Below, in pieces: positions 24,366 through 32,877 of a stretch of DNA of 36,483 nucleotides. This DNA comes from Tolypothrix sp. PCC 7712 (GTDB lineage Bacteria > Cyanobacteriota > Cyanobacteriia > Cyanobacteriales > Nostocaceae): contig NZ_CP063797.1 in the NCBI RefSeq assembly GCF_025860405.1, forward strand, positions 1-36,483, written 5' to 3'. Each line of letters starts with the position of its first letter. Position 1 is the first letter of the stretch. A program made the translations under genes and the position numbers. Under the pieces are notes generated by a model. The model was not told the origin of the DNA. It searched no databases and saw only the letters and a program-made list of their open reading frames with translations.

Positions 24366-25865
24366 ATGACACGCTCTATCGAACAAATAGCCACAGGTAA
24401 GACCACCCAAGAATTGAGAAAGGAAGCTGTAGCACTACTGCGTAAAACTAAAATACCCTTTGTACAGCAAGGTATCGAGCGTACTCCTGGCTATATCCAG
24501 TCAAATGGGCGTAAGCAGGATTGTATAGAGTACATCAGCTTATGTGAAACCACACTGGCTTCCGCTAAAAAACCAACTGTAGAAACCAGTATAGAAAGCA
24601 GTGTAGAAACACCGATAGCCACAACAAAACCTACCCAGGCTAAAACCCCTAAGACTCCTAAGAACACCAAAAAACAACCTGTAGCAGTTGTAGAAACTAC
24701 ACCCCAACCAACACCCCAAATTACTGAAGTCACAGCCGAACCAACCACACCAAAGGAAGAACCATCAGACTATTCTGATTCTGAAGCTCAAAAGCTTGGT
24801 ATAGCTAAAAAACTCTACTATGCGACTGCGGCTAAAGATGACCTAACAGGGTTGAGAGAATATCAACTTCACCTGTGCAAAACTCAAAAATACTTCTTAC
24901 CTGAGTTTGCGATTTTGGTAGCTAGAAGCCGTGTAATCATTGAAGACTACGCTAATGCTAAAAGCCCAGAAGGTAAGGCACACCCAGGCACTATCCAAAA
25001 AATTCGAGTAGATATCATGCGATACCTGGCAGACATCGTTAAGCCAGAGGTTGATAAATTTCCCGCAGTGAACGACCGTACATTAAAAGATATTTTTGAA
25101 GAGTTTGAAGCCTCTGTACGGGGTGCATTCTCTGATATTGGTAAAGCCAAATATCAACTCAATCAAAAGAAAAATCTTGCTGCTGAGGATGATGTCAGAG
25201 CTATTAAGGTCAGCCCATTTATTGAATGGGCCGTTAGTCAAGTTTCAGAATTACCAGACTCACCAGCCAGATGGCGAGAAATAGCGATCGCGCTCATGTT
25301 GCTAACTGGTAGAAGGCAATCAGAAGTCATGAGTTCTGGGGTGTTCACCTTTGTTGATGAATCTCATGTAATTTTTGAAGGTCAATTGAAGCGCCACGTT
25401 GCAGAGTTAGTAGAAGCCGAAAAAATTCCTGTACTGGGGAAATCTGCCAGAGCCGTTGTGAATGCTATTCACTGGCTTGAGAATCATGGTAAACGCACTA
25501 TACCAACTCAACGTACCCCAGAAGCATTACAAGCAGCAGCTAAGAAGTCTCATGATCGATGCTCTAGATATATTGCTGAGGCAATGGATAAGCTTTCTGT
25601 CTACTGCCAAATAGTCAACAACAAACAATGGGAGCTTGTTGACAACGGCAAAGTGGTTAATAAGTTCAAAGGTCACTTATGCCGTCAAATTTATGCTCAG
25701 GTCTGTAGTGGTCTATTTCATGATGACAATGAGTCTAAGAAAAGAGCGTACATCAGCCGAATACTACTAGAGAATCGAGATGCAGCTTTAATTTATGACC
25801 GCGATATTGAGGTCAAAGACTGGCAAGAACTCAAACAACTTTGTGGGAAATTGACAGACAATTAG
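24366..25865 (+). CDS. Telomere resolvase (protelomerase), left copy
   Basis: A 499-residue protein. The N-terminal domain (about 1-65) is followed by a Pro/Thr/Lys-rich linker (70-135), then core and catalytic domains. Tyr-recombinase-type residues fit the telomere-resolvase pattern: R316 or R317 in MLLTGRRQSEVM, K342 in FEGQLKRH, H437 and R440 in GHLCRQIYA, and probable nucleophile Y477 in RDAALIYDRD. The LGH His motif of ordinary integrases is absent (LLEN). Family role: TelN, ResT and TelA cut the replicated palindromic telomere on both strands and seal hairpin ends. The gene points toward the palindrome centre 2.5 kb away. A second copy is at 30838-32340. TGGGGTG boxes precede the start. 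Confidence 0.85.
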   Translation: MTRSIEQIATGKTTQELRKEAVALLRKTKIPFVQQGIERTPGYIQSNGRKQDCIEYISLCETTLASAKKPTVETSIESSVETPIATTKPTQAKTPKTPKNTKKQPVAVVETTPQPTPQITEVTAEPTTPKEEPSDYSDSEAQKLGIAKKLYYATAAKDDLTGLREYQLHLCKTQKYFLPEFAILVARSRVIIEDYANAKSPEGKAHPGTIQKIRVDIMRYLADIVKPEVDKFPAVNDRTLKDIFEEFEASVRGAFSDIGKAKYQLNQKKNLAAEDDVRAIKVSPFIEWAVSQVSELPDSPARWREIAIALMLLTGRRQSEVMSSGVFTFVDESHVIFEGQLKRHVAELVEAEKIPVLGKSARAVVNAIHWLENHGKRTIPTQRTPEALQAAAKKSHDRCSRYIAEAMDKLSVYCQIVNNKQWELVDNGKVVNKFKGHLCRQIYAQVCSGLFHDDNESKKRAYISRILLENRDAALIYDRDIEVKDWQELKQLCGKLTDN

Positions 25866-25965
25866 TCATCTCGCTCTTGGGGCAAGCAGATCACCCCAAT
25901 CCAGTATGACCAAATTTGAGTAACAAAACACACTAGTGCAGTGATGTCACAATTAAGGCAAAACT

Positions 25966-26094
25966 AAGGTAAATCTATGGCATTTACAAGGCAGATCTAT
26001 GGCAGATTCATGGTAAATCCAAGGAATTTGTATTGGTAGAAAACTGGCAGAAACAAGGTAAATCTATGGCATTTACAAGGCAGATCTATGGCAG
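25966..26094. repeat. Iteron-like repeats after the left resolvase gene
   Basis: A 40-bp unit occurs at 25966-26005 and 26055-26094 (89 bases apart). Each is made of about 22-bp subunits starting AAGGTAAATCTATGGCA, AAGGCAGATCTATGGCA and related ATGGTAAATCCAAGG. Both are followed by AAGGAATTTG. The 22-bp phase and clustering resemble iterons or protein-binding arrays. Mirrored at 30609-30737. Confidence 0.75.
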
Positions 26095-26361
26095 AAGCAA
26101 GGAATTTGGATTGAGGGAATGTGACGGGAATGTGACGCACAGTACGCCAAAAAGTTTGGAAAGTTTTTCAGGCTGAAAATTAGCCAATAACCAAATTTGA
26201 CTACAGAATGACTACAAAAGCACTACAAAAGTGATGGGGAACCGTGGTTTCTCAATTGAACACAGAGGCGATCGCGCAGTAAGAAAAAATATTACAAGGT
26301 TGATAATTGAAGGTTTGATTTTGGGATTGCTAAGGATAGTCTCAAGAATGGTTTATTAGTC

Positions 26362-26613
26362 GTGAGCAAGCCAGAACAGCCTCAAGAGAAAGATAAACCT
26401 TCCGAAAAACAAATGATTGTCGATGGTCTTCTATTTGTCTTCGTGTTGGTTCCATCTCTACTGTTCGTTTTCAGTATGATAATTACGGATTATTTAGCTC
26501 AAAGGCCCCCGGCTCGATGGCTTGATGATGCCGCGAGAAATTCAAAGACTCTGGAGTGCCAATCAAGGAAGCAAAACAAAAGCCGCAATGCTGTAGCCGA
26601 TTGTGAAAAGTGA
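26362..26613 (+). CDS. Possible small membrane protein in left arm (83 aa)
   Basis: GTG at 26362 reads MSKPEQPQEKDKPSEKQMIV, then a strong membrane helix at about 22-42 (GLLFVFVLVPSLLFVFSMII), then a basic tail. No clear ribosome-binding site. Its presence as the only plausible reading frame here, with a clean membrane segment, gives some support. The identical copy is at 30090-30341. Confidence 0.4.
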   Translation: MSKPEQPQEKDKPSEKQMIVDGLLFVFVLVPSLLFVFSMIITDYLAQRPPARWLDDAARNSKTLECQSRKQNKSRNAVADCEK

Positions 26614-27979
26614 GAGGAGCCACAGGAAGCGATCGCCTCTCCATTGCCCTTTGACCCCAAAACCCCATCGACCTAACCCATTCCGAAGCGCGAGTGGGCT
26701 TAATTTTGCGATTTAAGCAGGCTTTTGTAGTTTGCCCGTGGATTAGGCTTTGCTGTAGGGGATTGTAGCGGCGGATTAAAGTAACAGGCGATCGCCCATA
26801 CCTTTTTTTAGAGCCACAGAGCAGGAAGGCAGTTAGAAGCAGCTTGCTAATTTGCTGCTAAAAATTGGGCTTTGGGAGTTAGCGCCAAAGTCAAAGCAGT
26901 TTTGATTATAGGTAAAATTTGATACTTTGCAGTTTGCGCCAATTTAAGAAAATTAAGCCAGAGAGATATTACGTCCACACCTAACCCTATATATAAGAAA
27001 ATCATTGGGTGTGGACGCAGCTAGAAACTTTGCCCCGTAAGGCATACAAGCGAAAATTGGGGTTTACGTCCACAGCAGCGATTTTTACCCAAAACCGGGG
27101 TGTGGACGCGATTAATTGTTTAGAGTATACGTAGAAGCCAAGCCGGAATTCTGAGATTTTCGGGGTGTTGTACTGAGATGATATTGGGTATTGGGCATTG
27201 GGTGACGCACCTGGTAAAGTACCAGCAGATCAGATGCCTGCGGCGGTACTCTGCCTTGACCCCTTTGGGGAATGCGATGGTCATGACCAAAATTGCATTG
27301 CAAAAGGTTGTGCCGCAAGAAACTAATCAGACATAACTAATGGACGCGATCGCAAATCTTTTTGCTGGAGTTTCGTTCGCCGCTTCGCCCTTCTGTCTAA
27401 ACTCACTCGCGATCGCCATCAAAGTAATGGGGTACAACAATTTTGTGCAAGTATCCAGACGCGAGAGGAATGGGGTGTATGATAAGTTGTGCATACATCT
27501 AGGTTTAAGAGAAATGGGGTGTACATAAAATTGTGCAGGTAGCGGCAAATCAGAGGAATGGGGTGTATAAGTGGGGCATATTAGGGAACGCGAGGCGAAG
27601 CCGACGCGGTTGAGGCGAACGCAGTGAGCAGTCAAAGAGCTACCGCGTTTCGGATGCAGCCGGACACCCCTTCGGGGTTTGTGCATCCTCAACCATGCCA
27701 GCGCTATGGCCAGGGGTTAAAATGCCAGCCGATGTGGTCACATGGGGTTTTGATGGGGTGATTTGGGGCGATCGCTATTTTGACAGTGACAATGTAACGG
27801 TCAGTCCATGCAGATTGTGAGAAATGGGGTGTGTACATAGTGTAACGCAGAGATCACATTTTGAGTTATGGGGTGCAAGCGTTAGTTGTGCTATAAGTGT
27901 AGTTCTAGGATTAAAAGTATAAGCAAGCACGTAAATTAAAAGATTCTGCGTAGCTATACAAGTATGGGGTGTACAAACC
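26614..27979. other. Non-coding left subterminal region
   Basis: No convincing gene. It contains CGTCCACACC dyads (26972-27108), a stretch of cyanobacterial repeat sequence with HIP1 sites (about 27230-27420 and 27570-27720), and repeated AATGGGGTGTA boxes (near 27428, 27469, 27512, 27557, 27823, 27867, 27963). Reading frames here are short and low in complexity and I do not accept them as genes. Density of TGGGGTG boxes rises toward the centre. Confidence 0.6.
26972..27108. repeat. Two CGTCCACACC inverted pairs, left arm
   Basis: CGTCCACACC (26972-26981) pairs with GGTGTGGACG (27008-27017) around an AT-rich 26-base spacer; CGTCCACAGC (27067-27076) pairs with GGTGTGGACG (27099-27108). Two matched dyads 80-95 bases apart suggest dimer-binding operators or origin elements. 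Mirrored at 29595-29731. Confidence 0.65.
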
Positions 27980-28230
27980 GGGGTACACAGCACCCCACTC
28001 ATTGCTTGATGAGGTGGTGTCAGCAGTCCAGCCGCCGCAAATTACAGCTTTTAGCGCTATCATGAACAGGGCAACCTAGTTGTATGCAGACATGGGGTGC
28101 AGGCTCAGGGGGGTACAACACCCCACTCATCGAGCGAGTGGGGCATTGCAAGCAATCCAGCACCAACAAATTACAGCTTTTAGCGCTATCATAAGCAGGG
28201 TGACCTAGTGGTATGCAGACATGGGGTGCA
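27980..28230. repeat. Two telomere-like units in tandem, left arm
   Basis: Unit A begins GGGGTACACAG (27980) and contains CACCCCACTCAT/ATGAGGTGGTG with dyad centre near 28005. Unit B begins GGGGTACAACA (28110) with CCCCACTCAT/GAGTGGGG centred at 28132. Their downstream parts, 28022-28101 and 28151-28230, match closely (TTACAGCTTTTAGCGCTATC and TGCAGACATGGGGTGCA shared), unit length about 129 bp. Both resemble the central dyad at 28351. They look like older, decayed telomeres moved inward. Mirrored at 28473-28723. Confidence 0.75.
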
Positions 28231-28327
28231 ATCTCTGGGGTGTATACAGAAATGGGGTGCAGACATGGGGTTTAATGCAGACATCTCATGCAGACACACC
28301 AAGCTGTACAGACATGGGGTGCAAACT

Positions 28328-28375
28328 GGGGTATACAACACCCCACTCATCGATGAGTGGGGTGTTGTATACCCC
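28328..28375. other. Candidate hairpin telomere (replicated telomere site)
   Basis: The exact centre of the 7.4-kb palindrome. The core reads CCCACTCATCGATGAGTGGG with one more C and G on each side, around ATCGAT, flanked by GGGGTATACAACA and its mirror. Perfect symmetry with no spacer is what a telomere resolvase acts on to make two hairpins. Which of the surrounding bases matter is unknown. Confidence 0.75.
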
Positions 28376-28472
28376 AGTTTGCACCCCATGTCTGTACAGC
28401 TTGGTGTGTCTGCATGAGATGTCTGCATTAAACCCCATGTCTGCACCCCATTTCTGTATACACCCCAGAGAT

Positions 28473-28723
28473 TGCACCCCATGTCTGCATACCACTAGGT
28501 CACCCTGCTTATGATAGCGCTAAAAGCTGTAATTTGTTGGTGCTGGATTGCTTGCAATGCCCCACTCGCTCGATGAGTGGGGTGTTGTACCCCCCTGAGC
28601 CTGCACCCCATGTCTGCATACAACTAGGTTGCCCTGTTCATGATAGCGCTAAAAGCTGTAATTTGCGGCGGCTGGACTGCTGACACCACCTCATCAAGCA
28701 ATGAGTGGGGTGCTGTGTACCCC
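28473..28723. repeat. Two telomere-like units, right arm (mirror)
   Basis: Exact reverse complement of 27980-28230: units B (dyad centre near 28571) and A (near 28698). Confidence 0.75.
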
Positions 28724-30089
28724 GGTTTGTACACCCCATACTTGTATAGCTACGCAGAATCTTTTAATTTACGTGCTTGCTTATACTTTTAATCCTAGAA
28801 CTACACTTATAGCACAACTAACGCTTGCACCCCATAACTCAAAATGTGATCTCTGCGTTACACTATGTACACACCCCATTTCTCACAATCTGCATGGACT
28901 GACCGTTACATTGTCACTGTCAAAATAGCGATCGCCCCAAATCACCCCATCAAAACCCCATGTGACCACATCGGCTGGCATTTTAACCCCTGGCCATAGC
29001 GCTGGCATGGTTGAGGATGCACAAACCCCGAAGGGGTGTCCGGCTGCATCCGAAACGCGGTAGCTCTTTGACTGCTCACTGCGTTCGCCTCAACCGCGTC
29101 GGCTTCGCCTCGCGTTCCCTAATATGCCCCACTTATACACCCCATTCCTCTGATTTGCCGCTACCTGCACAATTTTATGTACACCCCATTTCTCTTAAAC
29201 CTAGATGTATGCACAACTTATCATACACCCCATTCCTCTCGCGTCTGGATACTTGCACAAAATTGTTGTACCCCATTACTTTGATGGCGATCGCGAGTGA
29301 GTTTAGACAGAAGGGCGAAGCGGCGAACGAAACTCCAGCAAAAAGATTTGCGATCGCGTCCATTAGTTATGTCTGATTAGTTTCTTGCGGCACAACCTTT
29401 TGCAATGCAATTTTGGTCATGACCATCGCATTCCCCAAAGGGGTCAAGGCAGAGTACCGCCGCAGGCATCTGATCTGCTGGTACTTTACCAGGTGCGTCA
29501 CCCAATGCCCAATACCCAATATCATCTCAGTACAACACCCCGAAAATCTCAGAATTCCGGCTTGGCTTCTACGTATACTCTAAACAATTAATCGCGTCCA
29601 CACCCCGGTTTTGGGTAAAAATCGCTGCTGTGGACGTAAACCCCAATTTTCGCTTGTATGCCTTACGGGGCAAAGTTTCTAGCTGCGTCCACACCCAATG
29701 ATTTTCTTATATATAGGGTTAGGTGTGGACGTAATATCTCTCTGGCTTAATTTTCTTAAATTGGCGCAAACTGCAAAGTATCAAATTTTACCTATAATCA
29801 AAACTGCTTTGACTTTGGCGCTAACTCCCAAAGCCCAATTTTTAGCAGCAAATTAGCAAGCTGCTTCTAACTGCCTTCCTGCTCTGTGGCTCTAAAAAAA
29901 GGTATGGGCGATCGCCTGTTACTTTAATCCGCCGCTACAATCCCCTACAGCAAAGCCTAATCCACGGGCAAACTACAAAAGCCTGCTTAAATCGCAAAAT
30001 TAAGCCCACTCGCGCTTCGGAATGGGTTAGGTCGATGGGGTTTTGGGGTCAAAGGGCAATGGAGAGGCGATCGCTTCCTGTGGCTCCTC
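28724..30089. other. Non-coding right subterminal region (mirror)
   Basis: Exact reverse complement of 26614-27979, with the same box repeats and CGTCCACACC dyads and no convincing gene. Confidence 0.6.
29595..29731. repeat. CGTCCACACC inverted pairs, right arm (mirror)
   Basis: Mirror of 26972-27108: dyads at 29595-29636 and 29686-29731. Confidence 0.65.
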
Positions 30090-30341
30090 TCACTTTTCAC
30101 AATCGGCTACAGCATTGCGGCTTTTGTTTTGCTTCCTTGATTGGCACTCCAGAGTCTTTGAATTTCTCGCGGCATCATCAAGCCATCGAGCCGGGGGCCT
30201 TTGAGCTAAATAATCCGTAATTATCATACTGAAAACGAACAGTAGAGATGGAACCAACACGAAGACAAATAGAAGACCATCGACAATCATTTGTTTTTCG
30301 GAAGGTTTATCTTTCTCTTGAGGCTGTTCTGGCTTGCTCAC
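30090..30341 (-). CDS. Possible small membrane protein in right arm (83 aa)
   Basis: Identical to the left-arm ORF at 26362-26613, on the opposite strand. If the replicon is linear, each end carries one copy. Confidence 0.4.
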   Translation of the reverse strand: MSKPEQPQEKDKPSEKQMIVDGLLFVFVLVPSLLFVFSMIITDYLAQRPPARWLDDAARNSKTLECQSRKQNKSRNAVADCEK

Positions 30342-30608
30342 GACTAATAAACCATTCTTGAGACTATCCTTAGCAATCCCAAAATCAAACCTTCAATTAT
30401 CAACCTTGTAATATTTTTTCTTACTGCGCGATCGCCTCTGTGTTCAATTGAGAAACCACGGTTCCCCATCACTTTTGTAGTGCTTTTGTAGTCATTCTGT
30501 AGTCAAATTTGGTTATTGGCTAATTTTCAGCCTGAAAAACTTTCCAAACTTTTTGGCGTACTGTGCGTCACATTCCCGTCACATTCCCTCAATCCAAATT
30601 CCTTGCTT

Positions 30609-30737
30609 CTGCCATAGATCTGCCTTGTAAATGCCATAGATTTACCTTGTTTCTGCCAGTTTTCTACCAATACAAATTCCTTGGATTTACCATGAATCTG
30701 CCATAGATCTGCCTTGTAAATGCCATAGATTTACCTT
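30609..30737. repeat. Iteron-like repeats after the right resolvase gene (mirror)
   Basis: Mirror of 25966-26094, copies at 30609-30648 and 30698-30737. Confidence 0.75.
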
Positions 30738-30837
30738 AGTTTTGCCTTAATTGTGACATCACTGCACTAGTGTGTTTTGTTACTCAAATTTGGTCATACT
30801 GGATTGGGGTGATCTGCTTGCCCCAAGAGCGAGATGA

Positions 30838-32340
30838 CTAATTGTCTGTCAATTTCCCACAAAGTTGTTTGAGTTCTTGCCAGTCTTTGACCTCAATATC
30901 GCGGTCATAAATTAAAGCTGCATCTCGATTCTCTAGTAGTATTCGGCTGATGTACGCTCTTTTCTTAGACTCATTGTCATCATGAAATAGACCACTACAG
31001 ACCTGAGCATAAATTTGACGGCATAAGTGACCTTTGAACTTATTAACCACTTTGCCGTTGTCAACAAGCTCCCATTGTTTGTTGTTGACTATTTGGCAGT
31101 AGACAGAAAGCTTATCCATTGCCTCAGCAATATATCTAGAGCATCGATCATGAGACTTCTTAGCTGCTGCTTGTAATGCTTCTGGGGTACGTTGAGTTGG
31201 TATAGTGCGTTTACCATGATTCTCAAGCCAGTGAATAGCATTCACAACGGCTCTGGCAGATTTCCCCAGTACAGGAATTTTTTCGGCTTCTACTAACTCT
31301 GCAACGTGGCGCTTCAATTGACCTTCAAAAATTACATGAGATTCATCAACAAAGGTGAACACCCCAGAACTCATGACTTCTGATTGCCTTCTACCAGTTA
31401 GCAACATGAGCGCGATCGCTATTTCTCGCCATCTGGCTGGTGAGTCTGGTAATTCTGAAACTTGACTAACGGCCCATTCAATAAATGGGCTGACCTTAAT
31501 AGCTCTGACATCATCCTCAGCAGCAAGATTTTTCTTTTGATTGAGTTGATATTTGGCTTTACCAATATCAGAGAATGCACCCCGTACAGAGGCTTCAAAC
31601 TCTTCAAAAATATCTTTTAATGTACGGTCGTTCACTGCGGGAAATTTATCAACCTCTGGCTTAACGATGTCTGCCAGGTATCGCATGATATCTACTCGAA
31701 TTTTTTGGATAGTGCCTGGGTGTGCCTTACCTTCTGGGCTTTTAGCATTAGCGTAGTCTTCAATGATTACACGGCTTCTAGCTACCAAAATCGCAAACTC
31801 AGGTAAGAAGTATTTTTGAGTTTTGCACAGGTGAAGTTGATATTCTCTCAACCCTGTTAGGTCATCTTTAGCCGCAGTCGCATAGTAGAGTTTTTTAGCT
31901 ATACCAAGCTTTTGAGCTTCAGAATCAGAATAGTCTGATGGTTCTTCCTTTGGTGTGGTTGGTTCGGCTGTGACTTCAGTAATTTGGGGTGTTGGTTGGG
32001 GTGTAGTTTCTACAACTGCTACAGGTTGTTTTTTGGTGTTCTTAGGAGTCTTAGGGGTCTTTTTAACTTGGGTAGGCTTTGTTGTGGCGATCGGTGTCTC
32101 TACACTGCTTTCTATACTGGTTTCTACAGTTGGTTTTTTCGCGGAAGCAAGTGTTGTCTCACATAGACTGATGTACTCTATGCAAGCTTGCTTACGCCCA
32201 TTTGACTGGATATAGCCAGGAGTACGCTCGATACCTTGCTGTACAAAAGGTATTTTGGTTTGACGCATTAAAAGCACTGCTTCTTTTCGTAATTCGTGAG
32301 TATCTTTGCCTTGTGCAATTTGTTCTAGTGAGCGTGTCAT
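30838..32340 (-). CDS. Telomere resolvase (protelomerase), right copy
   Basis: A 500-residue homologue of the left copy. From about codon 95 the DNA is identical to the left gene, so the catalytic residues are the same. The first 94 codons differ (MTRSLEQIAQGKDTHELRKE against MTRSIEQIATGKTTQELRKE; LLMRQTK against ALLRKTK) and there is one extra Lys codon in the linker (QVKKTPK against QAKTPK). Both genes are intact. The change from identity to divergence is sharp at 32058, as left by gene conversion or end-to-end recombination. It points toward the palindrome centre. One functional gene would be enough, so two intact copies reflect the terminal repeats. Confidence 0.85.
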   Translation of the reverse strand: MTRSLEQIAQGKDTHELRKEAVLLMRQTKIPFVQQGIERTPGYIQSNGRKQACIEYISLCETTLASAKKPTVETSIESSVETPIATTKPTQVKKTPKTPKNTKKQPVAVVETTPQPTPQITEVTAEPTTPKEEPSDYSDSEAQKLGIAKKLYYATAAKDDLTGLREYQLHLCKTQKYFLPEFAILVARSRVIIEDYANAKSPEGKAHPGTIQKIRVDIMRYLADIVKPEVDKFPAVNDRTLKDIFEEFEASVRGAFSDIGKAKYQLNQKKNLAAEDDVRAIKVSPFIEWAVSQVSELPDSPARWREIAIALMLLTGRRQSEVMSSGVFTFVDESHVIFEGQLKRHVAELVEAEKIPVLGKSARAVVNAIHWLENHGKRTIPTQRTPEALQAAAKKSHDRCSRYIAEAMDKLSVYCQIVNNKQWELVDNGKVVNKFKGHLCRQIYAQVCSGLFHDDNESKKRAYISRILLENRDAALIYDRDIEVKDWQELKQLCGKLTDN

Positions 32341-32466
32341 GATTGAAGTACGTTTTATTGTTCTGTCTTACACCCCAATTATAACACCCCATTACTAAAA
32401 AAAATGCAGATAGCATCATAAAAGTTATGGGGTGTATTGGTGGGGTGTTTAGACTTTTCTCTATGG
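32341..32466 (-). promoter_or_regulatory. Control region of the right resolvase gene with TGGGGTG boxes
   Basis: Homologous to 24243-24365 but diverged. Conserved boxes on the minus strand include ATGGGGTGTTATA, TTGGGGTGTAAGAC and ACACCCCACC. Their conservation within a drifting region argues for function, for example autoregulation by the resolvase. Confidence 0.55.
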
Positions 32467-32494
32467 GTTTGAATTTCCACGACTCTAAAAACCA

Positions 32495-32519
32495 AAGGGT
32501 AGGCTCAAAACCTACCCTT
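32495..32519. terminator. Terminator-like hairpin between right resolvase and parA regions
   Basis: AAGGGTAGG (32495-32503) pairs with CCTACCCTT (32511-32519) around a seven-base loop; a T-rich run follows on the minus strand. It separates the resolvase promoter from the partition region. Confidence 0.5.
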
Positions 32520-32577
32520 AAATTTTGGCTATGGGGTGATAGAAAGGGCGATCGCTTTTTACTATATTTCTCAAGCA

Positions 32578-32616
32578 TTAGAAGCATATCTAAATACCCC
32601 AGTTTCAAAAGATTGA
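32578..32616 (+). pseudogene. 3' remnant of a second partition ribbon-helix-helix gene
   Basis: Reads LEAYLNTPVSKD then TGA, matching the end of the gene at 33509 (LEAYLDTPDSSI), and is followed by the same TTGAGTAATTACTCAAAT repeats. The rest of the gene is missing. It points to a duplicated or replaced partition cassette. Confidence 0.65.
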
Positions 32617-32653
32617 GTAATTACTCAAATGAGTGATTACTCAAATACTCAAT
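32613..32653. repeat. GAGTAATTACTC repeats, upstream cluster 1 (candidate parS)
   Basis: TTGAGTAATTACTCAAA, then TGAGTGATTACTCAAA, then TACTCAAT. Each unit is a dyad around AATT. Located 225 bases before parA. Confidence 0.65.
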
Positions 32654-32826
32654 AAAAATAACTCAGAAGCTAGCTAGACAAATACTGCCTTGAATTGTTA
32701 CGCATAGGGGATTTAGAGAGTACAAATCATGAATACTTACGCTAGAGCGATCGCTGCTAGCTTGAACACTAGTATTAAATACAGCAATATATAACTTGCC
32801 CTATCAGTGAAATCATGCTTTGATAC

Positions 32827-32860
32827 TTTGAGTATTTACTCAAATGAGCTTTTACTCAAA
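32827..32860. repeat. GAGTAATTACTC repeats, upstream cluster 2 (parA operator/parS)
   Basis: TTTGAGTATTTACTCAAA then TGAGCTTTTACTCAAA, ending 17 bases before the parA ATG. Placement fits an operator that the ribbon-helix-helix partner binds to repress parA. Confidence 0.65.
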
Positions 32861-32877
32861 AATGCTGGAGTCCTTAA

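Larger units (their letters stand above)
24645..32058. repeat. Perfect 7.4-kb palindrome (two 3707-bp arms, no spacer)
   Basis: Every mirrored pair of positions sums to 56703, putting the centre between 28351 and 28352 with no unique spacer. Paired checks include resolvase ends 25865/30838, small ORFs 26362/30341, direct repeats, and all mirrored reading frames. Arms carry the resolvase gene (from codon 94), iteron-like repeats, a small membrane ORF and telomere-like units. Outside 24645/32058 the arms are similar but diverged to 24243/32466, then unrelated. This is the form expected for joined terminal inverted repeats of a linear replicon with hairpin telomeres. Confidence 0.97.

Noticed and set aside
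27327..27692. 121-codon minus-strand frame in the palindrome arm (and its mirror at 29011-29376)
   Set aside because: Low-complexity translation across intergenic repeats (HIP1 sites, TGGGGTG boxes), no ribosome-binding site and no domain.
28189..28514. Overlapping frames across the palindrome centre, each present on both strands
   Set aside because: They read through the symmetric centre, so identical frames appear on both strands; Cys/His-rich translation comes from CACCCC repeats, not a zinc protein.
24645..32058. Palindrome as a composite transposon or IS pair
   Set aside because: No transposase, no terminal repeats with target duplications at 24243 or 32466, and no spacer between arms; resolvase genes explain the structure better.
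32192..32608. 138-codon minus-strand frame upstream of the right resolvase gene
   Set aside because: Overlaps the resolvase start in another frame and the regulatory boxes; no domain or start signal.
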